Shown in pieces: positions 41,501-53,500 of a DNA stretch of 64,000 bases. The notes below the pieces were generated by a model. It ran no database searches. It was given only the letters and a program-made list of their open reading frames with translations, and had not been told where the DNA came from. The DNA comes from Diphasiastrum complanatum (Eukaryota > Streptophyta > Lycopodiopsida > Lycopodiales > Lycopodiaceae): NCBI GenBank assembly GCA_029204225.1, contig CM055093.1, forward strand, positions 33,181,777 to 33,245,776, in the 5' to 3' direction. Both the position numbers and the translations under genes were made by a program. Positions within the stretch are counted from its first letter, which is position 1. Every line of letters begins with the position of its first letter.

Positions 41501-44500
41501 CACACATGATTGTGTTTACCTTTGATATTGTAACCTTCAGGTTGCACCATGTGAATGTCCTCTTCGATATCTCCATTAAGATATGATGTCTGTACATCCA
41601 TTTGATGTATTTCCACATCTGCTGCAGAGAATAGAAGTCTGATAGAAGAATGTTTAACTACTGGATTGAAAGTCTCAGTGTAGTCGACGTTGTGTACCTG
41701 AGAAAATCCTCTGGCGACAAGTCGAGCCTTTCTTTGATCGATACTTCCATCTGCCTTGTACTTGATCTTGAATAATCATGTGCAATCAACTACATTTCTT
41801 TTGGCAAGTAGTTCGACAATTGTCCAAGTCTGGTTCTTGATAAGAGATGAATACTCCTTATCCATAGCTTTCTTCCAGAGATCAGAGTCGGGCTGACTGA
41901 GTGCATCTTCAACAGTCGTCGGCTCTTAAACAAGGTAAACTGCAAATTCGTCGATATACCTGATAGGTGGTCTGCTGACTCTTGTCGATCTTCTGGGTAA
42001 TAAGCGAAGTTGATCTTCATCATGCTGTAGTTGCTGAACTGCAACATCATCATCTTCAGCTTCGCCGTTGATAAGTTGTTCGTCAGGAGTTGACAAGCTT
42101 GGACCTTCAATAGGAATAGTCGAATTTGGAACTTGAAAGTTCAATGTTCCGGAAGAGTCCGGAAGTTCGACTATATGAGCTTTGTCTTTACCTTTGAGGT
42201 CAATGAAATGATCTTTGATGAAGATGACATCTCGACTAGTGAATATCTTCGACTCGACAAGATCATACAACTTATAAGCTTGATCTGAAGTGGTGTAGCT
42301 GATGAAAATAGACTTGATACTCTATAAGTCGAGCTTCTTCCTAAGATCATGCGGAATTTGCGCATAAGGGGGGATACATCCAAAAACTCGTAAGTTTGAT
42401 AAAGAAGGTTTGGAGCCTGTCCAAACTTCGTATGGTGTTTTGTCTGAGAGACCTTTAGTAGGACATCTGTTCTGAATATAAGTTGCAGTGGAAACAGCTT
42501 TAGCCCAAAAGGACTTCGGACGTGTCGCATGTGATAACATGCACTTTGCCGATTCAACTAAGGTTCTGTTCTTTCTCTCAGCAAGACCATTCGATTGAGG
42601 CGAATAGGAGGTAATATATTGTTGCTCGATGCCGTTGTTAAGGCAATACTCCTTGAATTTGGTAGAGATATATTTTCCCCTGTTGTCAGACCTCAGTGCT
42701 TTAATTCTTTTACTAGTTTGATTTTCTGCATGCCCTTTGAATTGTCGAAACTTGTTGAAAGCCTCCGATTTCTGCTTAATGAAATAAACAACTGTTCTTC
42801 TTGAATATTCGTCAATAAAGGTAACAAAATACTTTTCATCTAGCAATGACGGAGTTTGCATTGGACCACATATATCTGGATGAACAATGTCTAATAAATC
42901 TTTTGCTGCATGCCTATGACTTGATCGAAAGGGAATCCTAGTCTGCTTTCCAAGGATGCAGCTATGACAGACAAGGAGGTCGACTTTGTCAGATGGATAG
43001 TCGAGATCAAGTGCTAGGGATTGTTTAGACATGTATGAAACATATGTATGATTCAAGTGTCCTAATCGATGATGCCATAGTAATGCTTTATTGACAAGAA
43101 CAGAGGTTTTCAAGGCCTAACTTGTATCAGAATAACAATTTGCCAATCTGTATAAGTTTCCATGCCTCTTGTCGAGTGCAAGGATCTTACTTGTCCTATC
43201 GATAATTCGGCATTGATCAGACTCAAACTCTACCTTATGACCTAGATCAGTGATTCTACTTACTGATAGCAGATTTGTAGAAAGTTTAGGAACATGCAAA
43301 ACATTTGATAGTAGTTTGAATTGATCATGCTGGAATTTCAATCTCACAGTACCTTCACCTTCGATAGTGTGAGTGCTATCGTCGCCAAGATGAACGTATC
43401 TTATTGTACTGTAAGGCGTATAGGAGTGAAAATGTTCACAATGATTAGTCATATTTTGAGTAGCTCCAGAATCCAAAAACCAAGAATTATCCAATAGTGC
43501 TTTTCGGTCTTTGACCATAAATGCTCCTTCGTCCATGTCGATGTCGGGAGGTGCTGTGACTGCATCAAGGTTGCATCGAATTGCGGTTTGAACCTTGAAC
43601 CACGGTTCGAACTGTTCAAAGCCGGTTCGAACCGTTTGGAGCCGGTTTGAACCGGAATCTGGTTCGAATCGCATTTAAAAAAAAAAACAAAAAGCCAAAA
43701 AAAATGTTTTGGAATTTTTTTATTTTTTTATTTTTTTGGTTCGAATCGTTTTCCGATTCGAACTTGGCCTGAGGGTTCGAACCGAAAAGAATCGGAAATA
43801 ATAGGCCGGTTCGAATCGGGGTGTAACCTTTGCCTGTTGATTTGATTGCTTACTGGCATTCTCTGCTTTGAGAACCTAGCAATCCTAGATCTCATGATTA
43901 GTGCGCTACAAAACATCTTCTTCTTCGACTCTGGATTTGATAATTGTTCTTGACTTTGAGTCGGTTTTTGATTTGACGCGGACTGCTTAGAGCTTTTTTG
44001 CTTCTGTCGTTTTGAGCCTTTGTTGACATATAGAACATGAGATGATTAAGTCGACGAATCGTCTTGACTTTTACGATTATCTTCTTGTAGCAACATAGTG
44101 ACAACTTTGGTAAGAGTCAAGTCTGAGTGTGTCGATATGATCATCACCCAGTTCTCATATGTAGAGGGCAAGCTCGAAAGCAATGTCATTATTACGTCTT
44201 GGTCGTCTATGACTGATCCGACAACGACCATCTGTTGCAAGAGATTCTTAAACTGGTTAACGTGATTCTGAATTGAATCACCATTTGACATCTTGAGAGT
44301 GAAGAATTTTCTTCGTAGATGTAACTTAGGAGTTACGTTCTTCACATTATATAGTGGGTTCAGGATGTCCCATACTTGTTTCGAAGTTTGAGCTTCAGCT
44401 ATGTGGCCAATCTGAGTTTCTGATATATTGAGAATAATAAGCGCGAAAGCTTTACCATCCTTCGACTTCCATTTTGAGTTGGCTGTGTCGTCTGCAGGCT

Positions 44501-47500
44501 TCTCTTCTGTACCTGTGACAACATCCCACAACTCAATGGCGATTAGCAAGGTCTTCATCTTGAATTCCACAAGTAGTAATTGGATTCATTGAGCTTGTCT
44601 GCGATAAGACCGACTTTACTCTGAGAATCCATCTGGATCTTTAGTCTGTCGATATATCGATGACGTTAAGAGAGAGATACCGTGCTATGCTAAATTTTGA
44701 TATTGAAATTTGATACCACAAATTGAAGAATATGATACTGTGAAAAGTATCAAATGATATCGATTTGATATTGCTCTGATATCATGAAGATACGCTCTGA
44801 TATTATATATTAGAGAAGCTTGTGAACGACTTATTGAGCACAGCAGAATGAGCCTGCTTTCCTAATGCATGACTACGCCTATCAATATTGAACAAAACAT
44901 AATGACAAAAGTCACGTTCAATCTTTTAGCAACTAACTTTGAAATCAACAGAGCTAAAGTGATTATGTAGCCAAACAATGGAGAATTGAATTATCAGACA
45001 AAAGCAATATGAGATCACAGAGATTTTGACATAATACTGAATGCAATAAAGGATAGATTGATTCAGCAAAATGATGAGCACAAGACAATTGCGGATAGAA
45101 ACCACGTACTCTAAGTTATCTCTGAAAACTCTGTCCGATTTGCACTTCCGCTGATAAGCAGTAAGTGCTAATAGCAAAACTCTTAAAGAACTCTAAACAA
45201 TTGAGCTAGAATGCTCAAGAGTGTTCAAGCTTGAAAGCTTGAGAGAGCTGCTAAATTCTACTTCAATACATTGCATGAACGAATGAAATAATAGACGTAT
45301 GATCAACTATTCATACTAAGCAAAAACGGGTGTCCAGTAGGACAACTAATTAGTTTTGGAATATCAATCCACACTCTAGAGAGAACTATCAAACAAGGCG
45401 GATAGCTCAGTGGTAGAGCATCCCATCCGGTATGAGGGAGGTCCTGGGTTCGAATCCTAGTCTGTCCATCCATATTATGATTTATGGATTTCTAACATGG
45501 TATCAGAGCCAAGTTAGACCTAACAGTTCATGGGGTCAAAGCCATGGCTAGGTGGCCCAAGTTGTGGGGCAGGTGACAGCTAGGACCCCAACCAAGTGTG
45601 GCTTGAGGGGGGGTGTTGGAATATCAATCCACACTCTAGAGAGAACTATCAAACAGGGCGGATAGCTCAGTGGTAGAGCATCCCATCCGGTATGAGGGAG
45701 GTCCTGGGTTCGAATCCTAGTCTGTCCATCCATATTATAATTTATGGATTTCTAACATAATATCAGAGCCAAGTTAGACCTAACAGTTCATGGTGTCAAA
45801 GCCATGGTTAGTACAACAAGTACAAGAACCAGTTGGGAGCATTCTCGAGGGAGTTGGCGAAGGAGAGAGATAGCCGACTTTGAACTATCAAACAGGGCGA
45901 ATAGCTTAGTGGTAGAGCATCCCATCCGGTATGAGGGAGGTCCTGGGTTCGAATCCTAGTCTGTCCATCCATATTATGATTTATGGATTTCTAACAATTA
46001 GGTCGTAGATCATAATGGCCAGTTGGCCATAGTGAGCTGGCATCCATCTAGTTAGTACTTCCTGGAAATTGACTTGTGGACTCCACCTGTGAGCGATTTC
46101 CGTGTACTTCTGTAGACTGTGTAGAAACATGAATAAAACTGCAAAACTGGGTAATGTAGTGGATGAAGATTATAAACGATTAGTCGATCATCAGGAGAAT
46201 AATCCAACACTTGTAACCTTTCCGAAATCTCCGAAATGTTCTAATTGCATGTCAGTATGTAAAAGCAATTTGTGCATGCCCAGTGTTGTAAATACTTTTT
46301 TGAATTAGTCTGCATGTCCAGGAACATGGTACTGTGTGTCACAGTAGTTTGATTAGAGAAATTTCATGCATGAGTACAGTTTTCGTAAAAGTTTGTGAAG
46401 AAGGTGCTTTCCCAGTTGTTAGGCAGTTTCAGTTGTTTACGTAAAAAATTTGATTTCTTTGTAAATCACTGCATGTTGAAATAGATGCATGTCGGATGTT
46501 TTGAAGTTGGTTCAAAATGGATTTGTATATGTGAAACTGAAAAACTCGATGTTGGAAATCGATTTTCACAGTTACGATCCATATTGAACGGAATTCGAGA
46601 ATCCCAGTTATGTAAAATTATGAAAGAACTGCAAGCGTTTCGATTTTGTCGATTATTGATCGAAATGAAATTGGCTTGTAAGTGAATGACCTTACTGAGA
46701 TGGAACTAGTCGGTATATCAGGTCACAATGATTCTCACTTTTGGTTGAAGATTTTGTGACCTACTGATTTGGGGTATGAGTTGGTGATGTTAGTCCAAAG
46801 AATAGACATTGTGGAGGGAATGAGGGTGGTAGTGGAGGGAGTGGAGAGATAACGTTAGTAGAAACAGTGGTGGTGGTGATTAGTGGAGGAGTCAAATTTC
46901 CTCCTTGTTGGAATGTAAATGGAATTGCTTACATTACCGTAGGTTACTTTGACCCAAAAAGTCGAGAGTTGTGTAACCATGGTCATTTATTATATTAGGC
47001 CTACTAAACTTAGAGTTAGCTAAGTTAGTATGAAATTAACTTGGTAGGGACTCATGGGTCCACTAGGCCTAATTGTGACATTAAGTACCCCAACTTGACA
47101 TATTGGAGGTACCTTATTCTATCTATGTAACTTATAGAAAGTTGGATAGTCAATAGTCAAGTAGTTGGAAAGCCAATAGTCAAGTAGTTGGATAGCCAAT
47201 AGTCATGAAGTTAGATAGTCATCTTGGACTATATATATGTGTGCATCCCATTTGTATGAGACACTTTTGTAAGCAATAGTGACTATTCACCTTGGCTGTC
47301 CATGAGTTTCTACAAGAGGGTTTCTAGCCATCTCTCTCTTTCTTTTGAGAATGCTGTGTGTGATTGAATAGTTAAGATCCTGGATCCTTAGGCTTCTATT
47401 TCCTACACTCGTGACTGATCCGCTTTTCCTGCTTCATCATCGCTTATTTCCATCAGGTCCGCAACATTTTTTTGTGATCAATAATGACCGTGCAAAACGC

Positions 47501-50500
47501 AAATATCGAGGGAACGGTTTCTATACTGACCTGCTTAAAGATTTGCCAGCAGTTAAGCGTGGCACTTACAAATCGGAACACTTTGCGGGATCAGTAGATA
47601 GAAGTTCTACTGAATCGAGTTTAAGCCTTCTCCTTTTCAAATTTGGGGCTTTTTGCCTGAACTACATTTGGGAAGGAGGAAGGAGGGGACGCTTGGGGTG
47701 TAGATGATTGGTTGACCAAGTGAACCGGTTAAGTTAATCTACCTTTAATTTTGGAAGTATAGGTGATTGAGAATGAGAGTGCAATTGGTTTTTCGAAATT
47801 ATTTTTAATTGTCTCCGGAAATTTAATTTGTTTTCCCTAGTATTCATTTACAATTTTGAGTATAATCCATTTGTTGAACCATTTTTGTGTTGCAATTGTA
47901 TTAGAATAAAACCCAAGAACACATAAAGCAATTGGAATGTGTTCCATTTAGGAATCTTGGAATTTGGATTCTAAGTTGTGGATATCATAGAGTGTTTCTT
48001 TATAATAACTGATGCAACCATGAGTATTTTAACTTTTGAAGAAATGAAATTCTTCTTACCGATTCTGAAATAGATATCGAATATCTATTACAATATTAAT
48101 TCGGTTGTTTTGAAGTTCTTAATGCTTCCTTTTGGTTTATTGAATAACACGGGTTATTTCAACAGTCTTTGAACGATATATTTTGTCCATACCTGGGTCA
48201 ATGCCTAGTGGTATTCTTAGATGATGTATTCATCTACAGTGAAATGCTTGAGGAGCATGAGAGAATTCAATGGCTAGAAGAATCTCCTAGAATTGGTTGT
48301 AAATTGAGTCCTATATCTAGATCTATGGAAGCGGACCCCGGGCGCTAACGCGCGTCCCCGGAGGAATCTCGTAGAATTGGTTGTAAGTTGAGTCCTATAT
48401 CTAGATCTAAGGAAGCGGACCTCGGGTGCGAACGCGCATCCGGACGCGGATGCGCCCAGGGGGAGTCCGGGGTGGACGCACTTTTTTTTTTAACTCATAT
48501 TTTAGTGTATTTTAGGTAAAATAAAAATAAAATATACGCGTCCGCGTCCGGGGGTCGGACCTTGCCCAGACGCGAAATGGCCTCGCCCGGCCCGGACGTG
48601 CATGTCTGATCTAGATATAGGATAGCCAATTAATCGTTTTGATTTTCTGGTAAACAGATCTAAAAGCAAAGATCTGTGGAAAAGCTTGTGGTATGGGACA
48701 TTAGTGATTCCAAAGAGATTTTCTTGTGTGAGAGTGATACGTAGACCAATCGTTAGTGATTATTGTAATGGTAATGGTAATACTAATAGGAGAATCCTTC
48801 GGTTGTTTGTTTTTGGGAAATTATGAGATATAGATCCAGATCCCAAAAGTATCTCATTATTCACAAAACTTGGAGGGACTTAAACTATTTCTCTTTTATT
48901 AGAACCCATACTGTTTAGAAATTTCTTGAATACGGGACAACTGGTTGAAGATTCATATAAATTCTTCCAGTGGTGAACTATGTTTTGAAGGACTGGTCAT
49001 TGCTATATAAAATTCTACTTCCATATGGATGTGAATTTGACTTGGAATTTATTGAAGTTTTTAGTTGATTCAGATTCAATGAAGAAATGACAAATTCCAT
49101 GGCATTTAGACTTCTTGAGCCCAAATGGTTATCTCTATTTGATGGTCAATTATTGAGAGTAATATTTCCGTCACTTAGGATAAAATATTTTATGATTTGG
49201 GGAAAATGTTTGGTTTGTAATAGTGTCAGATGCTCATTACTGACTTTTTTACGATCTTTTAATATTTTATACATCGTCTCCTGAGGAACTTTTTAATTGA
49301 AATTATAATTTCTTTTAATAAGGGGAGATGAAGTGATAGGAATAAGACTTTTAAGTGATCAACTGGTTGCAGAGATTTCTTACAGGAATCCAATATTGTG
49401 CAAAGGGCAAGGAAAATAGAGGAACTCTCTAGGGATTGTTGAGAATAATTTGGAACTAGAGGAGTTTTGGGAATTAAATTTTAAGTTATTCGTGTCTATG
49501 GATAGTAGAGATAAAGATTAAATTTAAGTTCCCATGATCGGGTTTACCAAGTGCCATTATTTTACGGATTGGATCAGGTTGGAATAAAACTCTAATCTTA
49601 ACCTTGTGACCAAAGATGCTTATATAAGTCGACCTTATCTTAGGTAGGAGTACTAAGATCTGTTGTAGGTTGACTGAGTTGAAGAAATTTTGTTATTGAA
49701 AGTTTGATGGTTGGAAAACTTGAGGATGTGGAATTATTCACGTCAAAGATTTCTCAGATATATTATTTACTCCTGAAAAATAGAGTTCTCTTGTAGCTGA
49801 GTTGCAAGATTCTCAGTGAGTTATGTGGGTAACATATGCAGGTTTTGGGAGATATCTCCCGGATTATAGCATATGTTATGTATTGGATCCTTAGTTGCCC
49901 GTTCCGGAACGGCACGCGGTCTGGAACGCGTTCCGTTCCGGCAACATCAAAGAGTCTTTTTGACTAAGATACTTTTTAAAGAGATGGATATTGAAAGGCA
50001 CTCTATGGCCGCAAACAACATTATTACTCATGTAGGGAGCTCCTCAATCTTGGTGGCATTCATGAGCTCGTAACTTGCAATGGGTTGCATAAATGACCAG
50101 CCCTCTTAGGTTTTTTTTAGTTTTCCATAATGTAGGAAATCATAAGCCAAACAACAAAGCATTCAACTTAACGAATCTCAAACACACATGGAGGAGGAGA
50201 TGGCTGGTCGCCCTCCGTAGAGACTCGTGGCACTCCAGGAAGAATGGCTCTATGCTTGCATACATGAATAATGAAGAAGTGACATGCATTTATAGCTGAC
50301 CCAACATTAGGGCAATGTCCAAATAACCTAACTTCTTCTACAAGCTTCATTAGGTCTAGCCTAACTTCACCAACAAGTTACTTAATAAAAACCAGCAAGC
50401 CCCTACTTTTAAGTTAGGGTCTTTTTTTTAAAAAGGCCATTTGGACCCATGAGTTTCGACATGGGGGGCCCAATACTAACTTAAGTGGCCAATAGAGAAA

Positions 50501-53500
50501 TAACCAATGGTTACACATATCTCGACCTTTTGGGTCAAAGTAACCTAGAGGTTTTTTTTATTGACATAGCATATCCATTAACATATTCTAATACATAAAA
50601 GACAATGGTGTGGTGGGTTGTGTCTTAGCTTCCCTTGCAACCATTGGGCTGATAATTGGGCATCTTTTCTAAGAATAATATCATCATCCTGTTGGAATTC
50701 ATAGTGTGGTTGACTATTTTGTAGGGTTACTAACTTTTGTTCCATATATCTCAACTTTACCTTTCATCCTATGATATTATAAGACCACTCATTTCTCTCT
50801 TCCCGCCTCAGCTCTATTATCATTTTGCTCTATCCACACGTTTCCCAATCCTCACATGTCGCTTTCCATACCTTTAGTCATATGATGTTTGAGACACTTG
50901 GTCCAATACATGAGTGAAATTGGTTTGATAGTTTTAGCAACTTCTGCATACTTCTCTGTGTAAGGGTGCTACCAAGTTGCAAGTGGTAGTGGTTGGTTTA
51001 CGTTCGCCACGTTTCAGCTTAGGATGTGTCAGGGTTTAGTGGGTTTATACTATTTGTTTACAAAATTGGTAAGCGTTTTTCCTTTTACCCCTTTACGACG
51101 CTTATGTAGGGGTTTTAGTTAAGATCATCGATTGTATTCATAGCCAGAAAAGACAATTTTTGGAGGTGGCCGACTTTCTACAAGAAATACCTGAAGTGAT
51201 TAGTATTGAGCTATAAATCAAGCAAACCTTTAGTCAATACTCAAGTTTTTGATAAAAGCAGCTTGGTGTACCATAAATCCCCATGGGCCTCAAAATTGTC
51301 TACAAAGAACTATAGATGAAATCTTGAATCAATATTGAGGATTATAGGCTATTACTTCCTGAAAGAATCCTAATGTATCCAATCTATCATGCAAATTGAT
51401 TGTTTAAAGTTTGAAGGTGTACATGAAGGGAATCCACTTTCTTATGTACAAAATTAGAGAGAATTACCATTGACGAATCACATTTGCTCAAAAAGCTCGA
51501 TTGGGTCAAAGATGATGATCCTTGGGAGAGCTCCGAAAGCCATGTACTTGACTTAATTTTTGAGGATAGAAATGTTTTGGAGGAGTTAACTTTGGTTAGT
51601 TAGTTGGAGGTAGCAAGAGTTAATCAATGCCTAACCTCAAGGAAAGTTGGGCTACAATTTAAGTTTAGGACTCAAGAATGAATTTTGGACAACTAGAGAG
51701 GCCAATAATGGGTATTGAGTTATCCTAGAAGCACTTGTAAAGTAAGGTCTTAAGTTGTGACTATATAAAAGGTACTTGGGCATTCATTGAGGTATTTTGA
51801 TCAGTTGTGGCTTGAGCTATAGGTGGGCCCATGTATGCTCCAATCTGGGCGAAACATCCTCGACTAGTGAATGGGTCTTACTGCCTATTGCACTGAGAAG
51901 TGATCTTGGAATTTGGTTGTGATCTCCCATGAGCTTGGATCTAGCTCTATGGCTGGGTGTTGAGTCACATGCTCAGTTCTTTAGTGTTTTGGTAGCTCAG
52001 TTTGGATCGATGTTAGGTTAGATCTTAAGAGGACTTCACATTAGGTATAATGATCCATCCAAGATTGTAATGACCTTTACACAAGGGACTTTGATCCATT
52101 CAAGCTGTTTATGAAGTAGAACTTCCTTTAGGCGTGATTCATCTTGTATTCCATGCAAATTAGTTAAAAGAGTGATTTTGTGGAAAGGATGTCTTAGTCC
52201 TGAAGAACAAACTAGTCAGTTGAATGGGAAGGTACACAAAATCAAGACATGTAGGAGAGAGAAGACGAATCAAAGATGTGCTCTGTAACAAGAAATCAGT
52301 TAGGGAAAGGGATTCGGGAAATTATTATATGCTATTTAGTTAGGTTTTGAGCAAGATGAAGTGATGAAATATAAAGTTCTCTTATTTTTACATGAGCAAG
52401 TGGGGACTTCATTTGATTGGCTTTGCTCTGTAGTTCTAGCCTTCGTCATGACTGAGTTGCCTTTACCTCTAGACAATTGATGAAAATTCAGTACATTGGT
52501 CTTTTCCGAAATGTATCAAAGGTATTGTGGAAATACGTTTGTGCATTTGACCTGCACCTACTCTTGGGCGTTGACGACGTGAGTAGGGATGTCCTAGCAT
52601 TTGGTCCCATGCTATGCATGATGAAGTTGATGGTCTAAGAACTTTGTGGCCGGACTCGATAGGGTTGAAGATTGCACGTCTCCTTTGTTATGTTGGCTAT
52701 TATCCTAGACCATAGATGCCCAGAAACGCGTTTCTCCTCCAAGAAACGTGTAAAAATAAAACAGTTTATTAAATTTTTTTTGCTCCTCTTCACGGCTAGA
52801 ATCGTGCCAGCCGTGGAGGAGCTAAATTTGTTTATTTTGATCTACAAGTGTCCGATCGTGGCGTGTGCATAGTCGGCAGGCATCTACTCGGCGATACGGA
52901 GGTGGTGTGCACGGTGCCAGGTGGATCCGAGCTTCGCGGAGATCGAAACGATTAGTTTTTGATTTTTGGTAAGTGTAGGCTTGTTTTTTTTGCAAGTGTT
53001 GACATCGAGCTGTAGGCAACCAAATTAAGCGTAGTTTGGCTCTAGACCACCTTTCTTCATGCCCACGGTGATTCCTACGGGGTCAGTTTCAACCATTACG
53101 GCACGCCTTGCGAGATTTGAACACCACAACCATTTTCAGAAAATGACTTGTGGGCAACCGATTCAGGTGATGTCTGAGCCTAGAATGCATTTCCACATGC
53201 CTACAGAGACTTCTATAACATCCGTTCCACCCATCTACGTCCGTATCACAATTTCAATTTCCATGCCCTAATTCTATGTTTTTTAGGGTTTGGGCGTGGA
53301 GCATCGTGCAAGCATCCGCCAGTAGCATGGTTTAGGCCTGCACTGGACTGCTTTACGCCTGCAAGGACTCCCACGCTAGCGTCAGTTGCCCGTTTTCGCT
53401 CACACTAGAATTATTCTATCCCTCGCCCTAGTCTCGTGTGTTTTTTGGCACTTGCTATGATTTTACTAGAATCAATGTGACGCGTGCTCGGATGTGTTCA

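Larger units (their letters stand above)
45354..45996 (+). mobile_element. tRNA-bearing TRIM with three LTRs and a 5-bp target duplication
   Basis: LTR1 45354-45497, internal 45498-45613, LTR2 45614-45757, second internal 45758-45881, 5'-truncated LTR3 45882-45996. LTR2 is TGTTGGAATATC...TTTCTAACA. The PBS TGGTATCAGAGCC follows LTR1 directly, and a TTGAGGGGGGG polypurine tract precedes LTR2. ATTAG flanks the whole unit at 45349-45353 and 45997-46001. With no coding capacity and LTRs of 144 bp this is a terminal-repeat retrotransposon in miniature. The first base pair of LTR1 is mutated (TT instead of TG). The three-LTR unit seems to have entered the copia C LTR in one event. Confidence 0.9.
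41185..46209 (-). mobile_element. Copia element C, 5' complete, 3' truncated, with two nested insertions
   Basis: From the right: 5' LTR (about 44808-46209, interrupted by the TRIM at 45354-45996), PBS-like sites, gag (44570-44046), an hAT-like MITE inside the gag/protease junction (about 43555-43828), protease and pre-integrase, integrase, and RT to the YVDD motif at about 41330. RNase H and the 3' LTR are absent. The LTR end GGAGAATAATCCAACA at 46209 matches the LTR ends at 28528 and 32758, which places the TRIM inside this LTR. Confidence 0.78.
48617..52700. other. HEN1 intron 1, degenerate gypsy-like DNA
   Basis: Between the RT fragment at 48.1 kb and the integrase tail at 52.1 kb the sequence has the length and order expected of an old + strand gypsy. 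I could not read domains with confidence in the middle. Confidence 0.4.

Noticed and set aside
45396-45967. Three tandem functional tRNA genes
   Set aside because: All three lie at the same place inside LTRs, the anticodon arm is irregular and no T4 terminator follows closely. They are better described as a tRNA-like cargo of a TRIM.
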